64,000 nt of DNA from Acanthamoeba lenticulata (GCA_002179805.1 NAVB01000204.1:1-64000), one strand, 5' to 3'. Shown: positions 32,532 through 44,014, counted from the first letter of the stretch. Notes: generated by a model not told the origin, from the sequence alone. Made by a program: numbers and translations.

Positions 32532-33485
32532 TCAAGGCAAGTCGAGGAGGCCGTGCTTCTCGTAGTAGGCGTACATGCGGTCGCAGGTGACGCCCAGCGA
32601 GGTCTCGATGCGGGACAGGTACTCGTCCTTCCGGTCCATGTCGACGCCCAGCTTGGCGAGGAAGGCGTTACGCTCGGGCGCCAGGTAGAGCGCGGCGCCG
32701 ACGGTCTTGCGGATGAGCCACGGGTGGTGCGGCGCGAGGACCTTGTCGTAGGCGATGCGCAGGGCGTCCTTGGTCGACAGGCTCTCGTTGGCGGCGAGCT
32801 CCTTGAGGAGGACGCGGATGAACTGGCAGCCCCACATCAGGCGCAGCAGCGTGCGGCTGCCCGAGGCCGGCGTCCGCTCGGTCTTCTCGGCCATCTCGCG
32901 CTCCACCATCTGAAACATTTATATTTTAAATTTATTCGAACGTTGATAATAATTACCAAAAAGCGAATATAATGTACAATAAATTAATTTATCACTTTAT
33001 GAGAACGAGAAAGATGGCTTGTGGCGCGGGTGTACCTGTTGAAGGGTCTGGTTGCCCTCCGGGTTCTTGTCGTAGATTTGTCGGATGATGCCGCTCTTGG
33101 TCTCGAGGTCGCTCTTGACGAAGCTGAAGCCGGCCTTGCCGAGCGAGTCGAAGAGGAGGCACACTTCGAAGATGAACTCGATGAAGGGGATCGTCTCCGG
33201 CAGTTCGTCGCCCTCCCGGAAGTTGACGCCCTCGCTCTTGGCCTGCGCGCACCACGCGAGTCAGTCCTGTGAAGCCAGACTATGGCAGATTGCAGCAGTG
33301 CCAAGCTTGCATTTTTATTTGTTTTTCCAGAGTAGGGCAGTGCATCCAGAAAACGCGGGCAAGGATTGACCGTGCGTCCATCTTCTGGATCGACGCAAAT
33401 TGCTGGTGCAGATGAATGGAGAGATGAAGAGAAGAGAAAAGCGCACCATAAATCGGTCTACGGAGAATACGGGTGCCTCAGCCAT
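32532..33485 (-). CDS. Glycolipid transfer protein (GLTP) domain protein
   Basis: This is a GLTP-fold protein, a family that moves glycolipids or ceramide-1-phosphate between membranes. Exon 1 begins at ATG 33485 (MAEAPVFSVDRFM). A short second exon (QFASIQKMDA) lies near 33385. The third has IEFIFEVCLLFDSLGKAGF followed by FSFVKSDLETKSGIIRQIYD, the conserved F-V-x-x-D block that contacts the lipid head group. The last exon has SRTLLRLMWGCQFIRVLL, with the conserved L-x-W, and APHHPWLIRKTVGAALYLAP, with the conserved H and R. It is divergent from DPH1, with 205 nt between the starts. Confidence 0.85.
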
Positions 33486-33690
33486 TGTAGTGGTTTTCTG
33501 ATGATGTTGCTTGTTGTTCTTGTGGAGTGATGGTTGAGAGCAGCAGCAGCAGTTGGCTTCGATCTCACTGTCGTGACAAAACCGCAAAAACCGGCGGTCT
33601 TTCGCTGTCGGCGAATATTTCCAATTTCTTCTGGAATTATTTGGAAACAACACAAGTTTAAAGAAAGAAATTTTAAACGATCAAGCAAAG

Positions 33691-35535
33691 ATGGAAGCTC
33701 CGGCAGCAGCATCTTGTCCGAATGACAACTGTTGTGGTCGAGATGCAGCAGTGAACACGTCCACCGGTGGCGACACAGAGCATGCCACCTCTCCTGTGGT
33801 GGACGCTGGGTCATCGGCGCCAGCACCAACTCCGAAAAAGCGACGATTTGTGGGACGCAAAGGCCGCACTGGCGCCTCCACTTCGTCCACAGTCGTTACC
33901 ACAACCACCACATCCTCTGGTACTCTTGTTTTATTTGTTATTATTTTTGTAATTATTTTCTTTTTTTAACCTGTATTTTTCTGTTTGCAGGCGGGGCGAA
34001 GAAGGTGTACAGCGTGGCGCGGGGCGTTCCACCAGAGATTGAAAATGATCCCAAGCTGCGCCAGGCCATGGAGCAGGTTCGGGCCACCCATCAAACAAAT
34101 TAATTATTATTATTATTTCTTTAAAAAAAATAAAAAACTCACTGCTCGTGGTCGATGGTCAGCTGCCGTCCAACTACAACTTTGAGATCCCGAAGACGGT
34201 GTGGCGGCTACGCGAGAAGGGCAGCAAGCGGGTCGCCCTCCAGTTCCCAGAGGGCCTCCTCGTCTACTCGTGCCTCATCGCCGACATCCTCGAGGAGTTT
34301 GCCGGCGTGGAGACCATCGTGATGGGCGACGTCACCTATGGCGCCTGCTGCATCGACGACTTCACGGCCAAGGCCCTCGACGCCGACTTTCTCGTCCACT
34401 ACGGCCACTCGTGTCTCGGTGCGTTCGCCCACCACTCGCACATCATCGTCGTCGTCGTCATGCCCGACATCGGCCCTGGCCTGACGCTCGTCCGTGCGCA
34501 CATACAACATACGCGTAGTGCCGATCGACGTGACGGAGATGAACGTGCTGTACGTGTTTGTCGACATCAAGATCGACCTCCAGCACCTGGTCGAGACCAT
34601 CCAGCTCAACTTTGCCCACGGCGCCAAGCTGGCCATGGTCGCCACGATCCAGTTCTCGACGTCGCTCCAGGCGGCCAAGCGCCTGCTGGGCGCCGATTAT
34701 GTGGTCGAGATCCCGCAGGCGCGGCCGCTGTCGCCCGGCGAGATCCTGGGCTGCACGTCGCCCAAGCTCGGCGGCCAGGGCTACGAGGCCCTGGTCTACC
34801 TGGGCGACGGGCGGTTCCACCTGGAGTCGATCATGATCGCCAACCCGCAGCTGCCGGCCTACCGGTACGACCCCTACAGCAAGGCCTTTACCATCGAGCG
34901 CTACGACCACGACGAGATGAAGCGGATCCGCGGCCAAGAGGTCGACAAGGCCCGCGCCGGCCGCAAGTGGGGCATCATCCTGGGCTCGCTCGGCCGCCAG
35001 GGCTCGCCCAACATTCTTCGGGTGCGGATGGTGATGATGAGGATGATGGTTGTGTGGGGGGGGGAGGACGACGATGAGCTCACGCGGCGAGGCGAGCAGC
35101 ATCTGGAGGGGTTGTTGCACGCGCGGCAGGTGCCCTACATGGTGGTGCTCCTCTCCGAGATCTTCCCCTCCAAGCTGGAGCTCTTCCCCGACATCGACGT
35201 GTACGAGTCATGATGGAGGCTCTCGCACTGGTGTGGTGGCGCTCACGCTGGTGGACGGGGCGGGGATCTGGCAGGTGGGTGCAAATTGCCTGCCCGCGAC
35301 TGTCGATCGATTGGGGCTACGCCTTTGCCAAGCCGCTGCTCAACCCCTACGAGGCCGAGGTTGGCTTCCTCTTCCACATTCCTTCGTTCCTCTTTTGCCT
35401 GTCTTCTCACGCCCGTGCGCATGTGGCTCGCGTGGCGGGCAGGTGGCGCTGGAGGGCATCGCCTGGCAGGAGACCTACCCCATGGACTTTTATGCCAAGG
35501 AGGGCGGCGCCTGGACCGTCTATCACAAGGCCTAA
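33691..35535 (+). CDS. DPH1: DPH1, diphthamide biosynthesis radical enzyme subunit
   Basis: With DPH2, DPH1 forms the iron-sulfur enzyme that starts diphthamide formation on elongation factor 2 using SAM. Seven phase-consistent exons (33691-33919, 33991-34076, 34163-34418, 34519-35021, 35100-35200, 35275-35359, 35443-35535) give 450 residues. The N-terminal ~75 residues are a low-complexity Thr/Ala extension with [11 protein letters not shown]. Conserved blocks: [45 protein letters not shown] (first cluster Cys), [32 protein letters not shown] and [10 protein letters not shown] (last cluster Cys). Three cysteine sites for a 4Fe-4S cluster are present. The length is normal. Confidence 0.95.
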
Positions 35536-35718
35536 GGCCGAGTGTCGTCGCTCTACAAAATAAATAAATAAATATAAAATATAAAATAAAGATTTGGGAA
35601 ATGGAAAAGCTTTTGCTTTTTACAAAGACGACGAAAGACAAAGAGATTTGAGATGCAAGTGTGTTTGGGGAGAAGAGGAAGAGGAAGATGAAGAGGGAAG
35701 AGGCGCCGAAGACAAAGA

Positions 35719-38314
35719 CTAGTCGTCGAGGGAGCGGAGGGCGTTGGTGCGGTCGATGTGGATGACGATATCAAACTGCTGCGGCAGAACGGCGTCGAAG
35801 TAGTGCGCGTGGATCTCCTTGCGCGGGTCCTTCACGTACTGCACGCCGATGGCCCGCTCGAGGCGACTCTCGCTCAGGAGCTTCACCAGCGTTCTGTCGA
35901 CTGTGTTTTGCGTCACGTGAGCGACATGAAGAAGAAGAAGAAGAAGATAATGATGAAGAGGCAGAAGCAGACGTACCGGACACTTCACGGCTGTTGCTGC
36001 GGAGGAGGACGGCAAAGTCCATCTCCTTCTCGGTCTCCATGGCCTCGGGCGCCTCCTCCGCTTCGGCTTCGGCCTGGTCGATGCCCTCGGCTTTGCTCTT
36101 GTCCTTCTGCTCGGCCGGCTTCTCCACCTTCGCTCTTTGGTCTGCTTCTGTCTCTGCAATCATGAAAGAAAAAATCATAAAATAAGCGCCAAGAAAATAT
36201 AAAGTTAGAATTCAAAAACAAAAACAAACAAAAACAAGAACAAAAAAAAAACAAAAACACGAACCCTTCATGCAGGCCTGGAGGGCGGCGTTGTGGAACA
36301 GGTGCTCGTAGGACTCGGGCCGCGCTTCGTTGATCTCCATCACCTGCGACGGCCTGGTGACGCGACACAAACGGTGTTAGCATTCCATTGATTACTATTT
36401 AAAAATAGAATAAGAAAATGGTAAATCATGAAGAGAGCTGACGTGCCTGCCCCACTTGGTGGCGGCCCGAACGGTGCCCTGGTAGGTGGAGAAGCCGATG
36501 TTGAAGCTCTTGTTGAGCCCAAACGTTTGCCGCACCTGCACTCACGCCAAAACGGCACACACATGCACTCGCACGTCAGAGGCTCCGCTCAAAAAGAGAG
36601 AGCGGGGACATGTGGAGGAGGAGACGCACGAGCTGGCCGATGTTGAACTCGCCCATCTCCGAGACCGACGTGGCGCGGGCGTCGCCCAAGTGCGAGTTGT
36701 GGGCCCACACCACTGCTCACCACAAAAGAATTAATACCAAACCATCAATTCTGATTTTTAAAAAAATAAATAAATAAAATGACAATAGGTAATAAATGCG
36801 TACCAGCTTTGGGCTTGGGCCAGCCGCGCTTCTCGTTGTAGTGCTGGAGGATCTCCTTGAGGGTGTTGTGCATGTGGCGATCGCGCAAGTTCCACGTGAC
36901 GGCGCCACCGGCGTAGGCCTTGCGGTAGTACTCCTCGGCGTCCTTCACCACGACGGCGTTCTCCTGCGCATAGAACAGCTCCTCGCCGGCCACCATGCCC
37001 CGGCTCTGCAGGTAGTCTGGACCTGTTTTGTTTAGTTTTTTAATTTTGTATTTTTGTGTCACAAAGACAAATGATATTAGCAAAATATTGTAAATGCCAA
37101 AATTGAAAAATTATTAAATAATAAGGGCAAGGGTGGGTGGGACCTTTACGGCAGATGTCGACCAGCATGTCGACGACGGCTTTCTCGCACGAGGGAGTGA
37201 TCCCGAGCATGACGGCCGCCGCGTAGTCGTGGGGCTCGTCCTTGAACTGGTCCAGCGTGCCGTACCTGCACAGCGCGAGCCCCACAGGCCCGAAAGACGT
37301 CAGAAGCTGCGGCCCGAAGCGAAGCGAAGCAAAGGGAGAGGCGCGCACCGACGGCGGGCCAGCTTGGCGGCCGGAGGGTCGACGTCGTCGAGGTAGTGAA
37401 TGACCTCGTGGGCTGACGTGAACATCGAATAGAGGTCCAGACCGTAGACGCCCACCCTGCATATGCACGCCGCCGATTATATTAATTATTTAATTAATCG
37501 CATAAACATAAAATAAAGATTTATATTTATATTTATATTTTTATTTTTTGTTACCTCTTCTTGGGGTCATCGATGCGGCTGTTGTGGTCTCGCAGCCACT
37601 CGGTGAAACCCACCATGATGTGGTTCCGCCACATCCTGTTGTGGAGCAGTTGGTCAAGAGCGTGGTGAGCGCCCTATGATCTCAGGCAACCCAGAGCCGA
37701 GCCTGAAGACGTACCAATTGGGGAAACGCTGGAAGTCGCTCAGAGCCTCGATGGCGCTGGCGTCCTCGTGCTCAGACCGCCCCAGCTGTGCATAGCTGCG
37801 TATGTGTGCGCGTTTGCGCGTGTGAGTGTGCAGTCCAGCCTGATGTCCAATCGAGCGTGAGACCACCAGGCGCGCACCGGTTGACGCGGTAGACGTCGGG
37901 CCAGTCGCCCTCGACTGCAACAAAGGAGAAGCCCTTCTCCTCGATCAGCCGCTTCGTGATCTCAGCTCTATGCATAGTGAGGGGCGAAGGGCAGCGCCAG
38001 TGAGCGCTGAACAGTGGTCGCGTAGTACAGCCATGAGGACGTGGTACCTCAGGTGGTAGAACTCTTCAGTGCCGTGTGTAGCCTCGCCAATCATGACCAC
38101 CTCGGCGTCGCCGACGGCCTCCAAGACGGACGCAAAGTTTTCTTTTGGCCGCGTCCCATAGCCAAGATCAGCTCCTCCCCAAAGCAAACAAAGAGGGCAC
38201 GAAGAGGGCTGTGCGATAAGTAGACGTAGTACCGCGCACGAGGTGAGACAAGGGAATGCCTGCGCTCGTGATGTCCTCAAATGGGAACTGCCTCGTATGG
38301 GCGGTGCGTGACAT
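35719..38314 (-). CDS. Erythromycin esterase homologue family protein
   Basis: A multi-exon member of the erythromycin-esterase-like family (EreA/EreB fold), common in bacteria. Start ATG 38314 ([20 protein letters not shown]). Exons carry [20 protein letters not shown] (the conserved GE-x-THG catalytic His region), [124 protein letters not shown] and [18 protein letters not shown] at the end. At least nine introns, many AT-rich, show a long eukaryotic history if it was acquired. The natural substrate in a protist is unknown; macrolide hydrolysis should not be assumed. Confidence 0.85.
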
Positions 38315-38598
38315 GAAGGTGCGAATTCGGTTCCAAATTTTGAAGATGAAAGAAAGCGCTTGTACTGCCTTTAGCGCGTGGGCGGGGGTGTTTAGGACTG
38401 CTTGAAATGGCAGTCCTCTCCCCACTCCCGTGGCGCGGACGGGACGGCGCTACATCCAGAGAAGAGGCGGTGAAGTCGTGCAGTTCTTGTCCTCTTCGTG
38501 TCCGAATTTCGGGCGTCTCCGGCGGGAAATTCAATACTGAAACATTATTTAAATACTTGACATGCCAACGGCATTCCGCCTTGCTCGTGGCCAGCGGC

Positions 38599-39334
38599 CT
38601 ACACGTCGTCCCTTCGTCGCTTGGCTTCTGGCTGTCCCTTGAGCCCCTTCTTGCCCTCGCTCGACTTGTTCGCTCGCTTCCTGTCCCGGCCGTACATGGA
38701 CTTCTCCTTCCTGTGTGTAACCGCTGAAGCCGTCAGCATCACTGATCAGCAGAAAGGGACAAGCATCACATTGCACGAACGCACTCGCCATGGGTCTCCT
38801 GTTGCTGTTGTCGATAGACAGCCGACCACTCAAGCGAGACCTTGTCGTGCACTTTGACTTCTTTGGGGCCATTGTGCAGCTCCTACGTTGGGATGGTGGC
38901 AGTTAGCCGGCGCTGTCGTCCACGACCGCGCCGAGAGGAGACGTACCTCGATCGCCGGATTGAACCTGCCGAAGGACATGCGCCCACTTCGCGCGCTGAC
39001 TACCTGCTCATCAGACACCACCGCCCTGAGGAGTGGGTAGACGTGTCAGCTCGAGTGTTGTACGTTCATGCAGCACAGCAGCGCGTACGTGGGCGGGAGC
39101 ACGCTGGGCCCGCCTGGTTGGCTAACAACCCAATGAGCCTCTGCCTCACGTGCAGCTTCTTCTTGCTTGTCCCGTGCCACTTGTTCTGCAAGTTGTTTCT
39201 TTTGCATGAACTGCGTAAAGATTGATTGCCCGATGTCAAGATTTTGTTAGAATCTTAAATGGGAGCAGATTTCTGGATCGAGTGAGCACCTTCATGCCCA
39301 TGAGATTGTTGGAGAGCTTCTTCGGCGTAGCCAT
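38599..39334 (-). CDS. MPHOSPH6: MPHOSPH6-like nuclear exosome cofactor
   Basis: MPHOSPH6 (Mpp6 in yeast) is an RNA-binding cofactor of the nuclear exosome used in rRNA maturation. Start ATG 39334 (MATPKKLSNNLMGMK); intron GTGCTC...ACGCAG; then FMQKKQLAEQVARDKQEEAA. A further exon has GRMSFGRFNPAIE, the family's R-M-S-F-x-x-F-N-P-x-x-E block, followed by a GTACGT donor. The last exons hold LHNGPKEVKVHDK and a basic tail KSMYGRDRKRANK ending RRRDDV. The intermediate exon near 39100 is not fully resolved. It points away from the variant U1 gene, 154 nt from its predicted start. Confidence 0.75.
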
Positions 39335-39428
39335 CTTGATCTCGAGAGATTAATTGGATCACTAAGAGAAAAGAGTGTTACCGGAAGAGAAACTGGAATG
39401 AAAAGGAGAAAAAGCGGCGGAGTTGAAT

Positions 39429-39461
39429 TCCCACAAGGCCGAGAGGGCGGGGGCAGTACAA
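39429..39461 (+). promoter_or_regulatory. snRNA-type promoter elements of the variant U1 gene
   Basis: TCCCACAA at 39429-39436 lies exactly 60 nt before the predicted RNA start, and GTACAA at 39456-39461 lies 33 nt before it. Both recur at identical distances upstream of the second U1 gene although the surrounding sequence differs, which is what a PSE-like element and a fixed start-proximal box would look like. Confidence 0.6.
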
Positions 39462-39488
39462 GATGAGGAACCGACTACCATGAAAAGC

Positions 39489-39662
39489 ATACGTACCTTG
39501 CTGGAAGAGTCTGCGATCAAGCAGGCGGCCTCTTTAGTTACTACCCCCTTCCATTGCACGTCGGTTGTGCGTGGTAGTGGCTACTGCTGCCCTACGGGGT
39601 GAGCAGACAGCATAATTTGTGGTCGAGTGGATGGTGCGCTCGTCGCCTGTCCACGCCCCCTC
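39489..39662 (+). ncRNA. U1: Variant U1 snRNA with altered 5' splice-site recognition sequence
   Basis: U1 RNA pairs with intron donors as part of the U1 snRNP. This copy begins ATACGTACCTTGC instead of the canonical ATACTTACCTGG. All core parts are retained: the stem-loop I GATCA in CTGCGATCAAGCAGG, the U1A-type loop ATTGCAC (39553-39559), the Sm site AATTTGTGG (39614-39622) and a 3' hairpin (GTGGATGG with its partner CCTGTCCAC). Relative to the other copy the 3' hairpin has one full compensatory change (G-C to A-U) plus two wobble changes, evidence of selection on structure. The 5' end would pair perfectly with AAG|GTACGTAT. The 3' end is approximate. Confidence 0.85.
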
Positions 39663-39980
39663 CAACACAAAAGAAAATCACTCATATTGCTAAGCCATTT
39701 CAGTCCAGCACATTCGATAGCTTGCGATCCTCCAACACATTTCCTACACAGCCACAACACACCATGCCTATGCGGTAGTGGCAGTGTATGATGAGACAAC
39801 ACAAGTTGTATCATGGTAAGCAAGAACATCTTTAATTTTAGCGCTCATCTTCCTCCGGTAACAACCCAATTCAATTCGCATCATCCAAATCATCCACCCA
39901 AATCAAAACGGCATCCAAAATCCCATAATAAATTTTTACCAGGCGCCGTACAAAGCCGGGATGGGACAACTGGGAAAGGC
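39663..39980. other. Spacer between the two U1 genes
   Basis: Apart from the promoter elements at 39921-39953, nothing supported. No further snRNA or tRNA was seen here. Confidence 0.5.
39921..39953 (+). promoter_or_regulatory. snRNA-type promoter elements of the canonical U1 gene
   Basis: TCCCATAA at 39921-39928 (-60) and GTACAA at 39948-39953 (-33), at the same spacing as at the variant gene. The sequence just before the start (GAAAGGC here, AAAAGC there) is also similar. Confidence 0.6.
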
Positions 39981-40154
39981 ATACTTACCTGGCTGGAAGG
40001 GCTTGCGATCAAGCAGGCGGGCTCTTTGGACGCTACCCCCTGCCATTGCACTAAGGCTGTGCGTGGTAGTGTCCAGCGCTGGCCCCAAGTGGGTGGGCGC
40101 ACAGCATAATTTGTGGTTGAGTGGGCAGAGCGCTCGTCGCCTGCCCACGCCCCC
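39981..40154 (+). ncRNA. U1: U1 snRNA, canonical 5' end
   Basis: Begins ATACTTACCTGG, the universal U1 5' end that pairs with CAG|GTAAGTAT donors. It has the stem-loop I GATCA (GCTTGCGATCAAGCAGG), the U1A-binding loop ATTGCAC (40045-40051), the Sm site AATTTGTGG (40108-40116) and a perfect 8-bp 3' hairpin (GTGGGCAG with CTGCCCAC). Predicted length is about 174 nt, slightly longer than the human RNA. It lies just downstream of the 3' end of the convergent NAXE gene. Confidence 0.92.
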
Positions 40155-40233
40155 AAGGAACTCGAAATAGCAAACGACACGAAGATGAAAGAGATTTGTT
40201 ATAAAGGTGCGTCTTCTTCTTTCTCATCGCTCC

Positions 40234-41398
40234 TCAAAGACCAGCTTTCGTGCGAGTTTCCGCGCGCTGGAGGCACACGACCTGCTCGCCGGCCGGGAAC
40301 GTGGGGAGCTGGAGCCCGAACTTGGCAGCCACCGCCCTGTCGTGGAGAAGATCAGGGAAGAGCTGAGATGAGGAGGGGATGTGGTTCACACATACGGTGG
40401 CGTGAAGCGACCACCCAGGTAGTGGTGGCCCACAAAATCCTGGGCGCACAACTTGGGGATGCCGAGAGACACTGTTGCGGCTCCCACTCGTGAGTTGTTT
40501 TTGCCCCACAAGACCAAAACCGCCGTGTAGGACCACACATGCATGAGATTGGGGGCGAGGATCGCACCGAGAAGGTCGGGCGGGTTGATGCCAATACCGT
40601 GCACGTTACCGCGATCAACGTCCCAGCCCGAGGGGACGTCAAGAGACGCAATCGCAGCGCGGCGAACTTGCTTGAGGGTCTCGATCACCGCGTCGAATGG
40701 TGCGCGGAGGGTGGTGCCCGTAAACGAGTACCCAAAGATGGCGTCCACGACCACATCGTAGGTCGCGTCGATCTCTTTCGCGGCGGGCAGGGCGTCGAGG
40801 AAGGGAAGCCCAAAGGCTTCGCACTGCTTCACCAGTTTCTGTCACGCCCACGCGGGTGAATGCCACAGGAGGGAGTCGCCCAGACGGGGAGCTTGTGCAC
40901 CTGGAAGTGCTCCTTCTGTGGCCTCTTTGGGTAGCTGCAGTCGAAGATGAGTAAAACGTAACGGCGGTGAGTGCTTTGTCGGGGCTAAAGCGAGTAGAAG
41001 GAGAAAGAGAAGCGTACAAGAGCTGTGGATGGTAGCCGAACATAGACAAGTGGCGTGCTGCAACCAACCCGTCACCGCCACTGTGCAAGAACCACCATGA
41101 ACCCTGAGCTGGGCGAGCAGGGAGAGCAAGGAGCACGTACTTGTTGCCAGGGCCGCAGATGACCAGCACGCGCGAGCTGGCCTGCACCGGGTAGACCTGG
41201 CGCACAGCTTCAGCAGCGCTAAGGCCAGCTAGCTCCATGAGTTGCTCGTTGAGGAAACCGATTTGAGGGCCCATCAGCTCGGCATCAATGGCTGCCGCCA
41301 CCTCCTGTCCAACGTACTGGCAGGACACGCTGGTGAGCTGTCACAGGTGACTTAACTCCAGTCTCATCAACTCTGCAGAGTACCTTCAGCCCTTCCAT
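40234..41398 (-). CDS. NAXE: NAD(P)H-hydrate epimerase (NAXE, YjeF N-terminal domain)
   Basis: Epimerises damaged NAD(P)HX so that the partner dehydratase can repair it. Start ATG 41398: the first exon encodes only MEGLK (GTACTC donor), then LTSVSCQYVGQEVAAAIDAE, GFLNEQLMELAGLSAAEAV, SRVLVICGPGNK and GGDGLVAARHLSMFGYHPQL. The next pieces are DVVVDAIFGYSFTGTTLRAP (the conserved D-A-I/L-F-G-x-G region; the second Gly is Ser here), AIASLDVPSGWDVDRGN, LWGKNNSRVGAATVSLGIPK and FGLQLPTFPAGEQVVCL. Substrate-binding residues around GPGNKGGDG are split by an intron. The end of the gene is close to the canonical U1 gene. Confidence 0.9.
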
Positions 41399-41614
41399 CG
41401 CAAGAGACGAATCAAGTTTGTTTCACTTCATCCAAAGCTTTTGTTTTTATTTGTTATTTGTTGGCGACACGAGGTCTGCGTGCAAGTACTCTTCTGCTTT
41501 GATCTTCTTCAACGGAACAGAACAAAAACCAACTCAGATTCAAGCCATCATCATCCCTGGTGTAGAGCAAAGAAAGGGCAAAGAAGGGACAAGGGACAAG
41601 GGACAAGGGACTCA

Positions 41615-43350
41615 TTAGCCTTGACCACAACGATGGTGATGGTGGCGGGTGATGATGGACGTACGATCGCCGCTGGGCGGGCCCTCGCCTCGGCTCTTGG
41701 ACTCGTTGAGCTCGCGGAGGACCTCGGGGCTGATGCCGTGGTGTTGCTGACGCTTGATGAGCTGCTTGATCTGTGCCTTCTGGTTGGGGGTCATGTCCTC
41801 CTTGTAGCGCTGCACAAAGACGAGTAGAGCCTGGTGCCACAGCACCGGCAGCATTCGCTCCTCCTTGATGAACCCGACAAAGTGGTCCACCAGCGCATCG
41901 ACCACCCGGTAGGGCAGCGAGTACTTCTTGTCCAGCAGAACGCGGATGAAAATGCTGTTGGCGCCAGAATACTCCATCTCGGCGATCTTGAGGAGGGCGA
42001 CGGCAGACTGGAGGGCCGGGATGGAGACCTTGACGATGATGCTCGCGATGATGGTGGCCTCGCGCAGGGTGCAGTCGCGGGCCTCGCACAGGGGCAAGAC
42101 GATGCCCTTGTAAAAGGCCGCCGGCTTGAAGACCGCCTTCTTGAGGGCCATGTACAAGTGGTAGTTGAGCTTCTTGTTGGAAGCCATGTCGTTCCGCACG
42201 TGGGGCAGGAGGATCAGGTTGTAGAATCGCTGCGCCATCTTGGCGTTCAGGTTCGACGCGAAGATCTTCGTCGCCGCCGCCACCGCGACCGGGCTCCAGT
42301 TATCTGTGCGCGTTGGGAAACCCATGTGAGCAGCTGCTGCTGTCAGTGAGGGCGTCGTCGGCGTAGGACGTACCGGGGTCGGTGAGGTAGAGGATCTCCT
42401 CCCAGTTGGTGAGGGTCGGCACCATCTTGAAGGCCTTGGGCAGCTTGCCCGACTTGTACCTGGACAACAGCCGGCCCACTCTGTACGTCATAAAGTAATG
42501 GCGCTCATGGTGAGTCACATACGTGTACGCGTTGTGTAGCGTGGCTTTGGGGCTGAGGAGTGGAGGACGCACCCGCGGTAGACCTCGACGACCTTGGGGT
42601 TGAGCCGCTGCAACACAGGCCCCTCATGTCCTGCATAAAGGGCCACGTAGAGCGTTAATTATAATAAAAAATGTAAAAATAAAATGAAATATAAAAAGAC
42701 CCAACGAGCGTACAACAACATACCCTCACGAGCCATCTCAAGCTCCTTCTCGCGAATCTTTTCCATGATGATGTCGGCCAGAGTCCTTCGCGGCTGCTCG
42801 GGAGCGCTCCACAGGGCCAGTGCCTTCTCGTCCTCGGGGTCGAGAACAACGTCCTCCACTTCATAGTCCTCCTCCTGTTCGTCATAGTCTTCCTCCTCGT
42901 CCGAGCTCGCGCTCATTTGCTTCTTGGGCGCACGAACGGCTCCCACCGCACGCTCCTTCCGTCTTTTGAAAAGAGCAAGTAAGCCATTTCGTTCCATTGT
43001 TGGCCATCCATCTGGAGAGGACCGTACTCCTCCTTGGCCTCCTCGATCTGCTGCTCCTTGGCAAGAGCTAGTGCTTTGCGGCTCAGGGTGTCGGACACGA
43101 AGCCCTTTTATAAAAAAGAAAATTTGGATGAGATGAAAATCAAGATTAAGATGAAAGTTCCCGGGCTTTGTGCAAGCCAAAGATTCACAGGTGTACGCAC
43201 CTCCTCCTCCTGCTTGCGGCTGTGTCGCGTGGCCTTCTCACGAGGCTTATTTCTCGACTGCGCAAATTGCTGTTTCTCTTCAGCCTTCGTGATTTGGGTG
43301 GCGAGCGGCTCATGCCGCTGCGTCGTCTTTGCTTTCCTCTCCTTGGGCAT
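41615..43350 (-). CDS. BYSL: Bystin (BYSL/Enp1), 40S ribosome biogenesis factor
   Basis: Bystin is needed for 18S rRNA processing and export of pre-40S particles. Start ATG 43350 ([20 protein letters not shown]). Exons continue with a basic N-terminus, [20 protein letters not shown], an acidic [17 protein letters not shown] stretch, [20 protein letters not shown], and then the bystin core: [80 protein letters not shown] and [20 protein letters not shown]. The end after [14 protein letters not shown] may include another short intron (GTACGT at about 41662), so the last 20 residues are uncertain. It is divergent from the lectin gene. Confidence 0.92.
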
Positions 43351-44014
43351 CTTGTGGGCCGTTTTTTCTTTCTCAAATGAAATCGGCTTTGGGGCTGTGG
43401 CGGGCTCGCAACCGAGATGGAATCAAAAAGGGACGGAAACAACGCAGACGAAGAAAGAAAGCGGAAGAGTATTTATGTTATTTATTTATGTACAATATTT
43501 TTTGTTTTGATTCTAGAATCCTTGCAACGAGCAAGCCGCAGGCTGCTTCTTTCTGTGGCCAACAGCTCTCTGTCTTGGCGCTGATTGCAGTACTCATTAT
43601 TCAACTGGTCCCACCCCACCTCGAACCCGTCTGGCCCGGGTTAACTGCTGTTGGTGCCAGTGCTGAAATTTCTGGTAAAGTACTGTGCAATGATAACATC
43701 AGCCAGCCACCCATTCCCCACGTCATCAGGGTGAAAGGGCTTTTTCTCAGCCAATTTTCAGGACCTCAGCAACCTGTCAAGGTGGAAATGCTGGCCGCTG
43801 AAGACATGGCCGTCATGGGTAAGCCGAGGGCGATATTCTCTGCGAATCTTCCGTGAGGCTTCTGCCACCATGGTGCTCTGCCAACTACACGCTCACATGG
43901 GGCAGCTACAAAAGGCTGATAAAGTGGCTCTTTACCATCATCAACAACAGCAGACGCGCTCTATCACCAATAACCTCACACAGCAGCTTAAGCGCGATCA
44001 AATAAACCAAGAGA
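43351..44014. other. Divergent intergenic region between bystin and the lectin
   Basis: No gene supported. The right end is a leader rich in CATCAACAAC-like words and ends GAATG at the lectin start. An AT-rich patch near 43480-43510 separates the two promoter halves. Confidence 0.5.

Noticed and set aside
39489..39662. Considered the variant U1 to be a decayed pseudogene
   Set aside because: Sm site, protein-binding loops and promoter spacing are intact, hairpin differences are structure-preserving, and the changed 5' end fits local donors.
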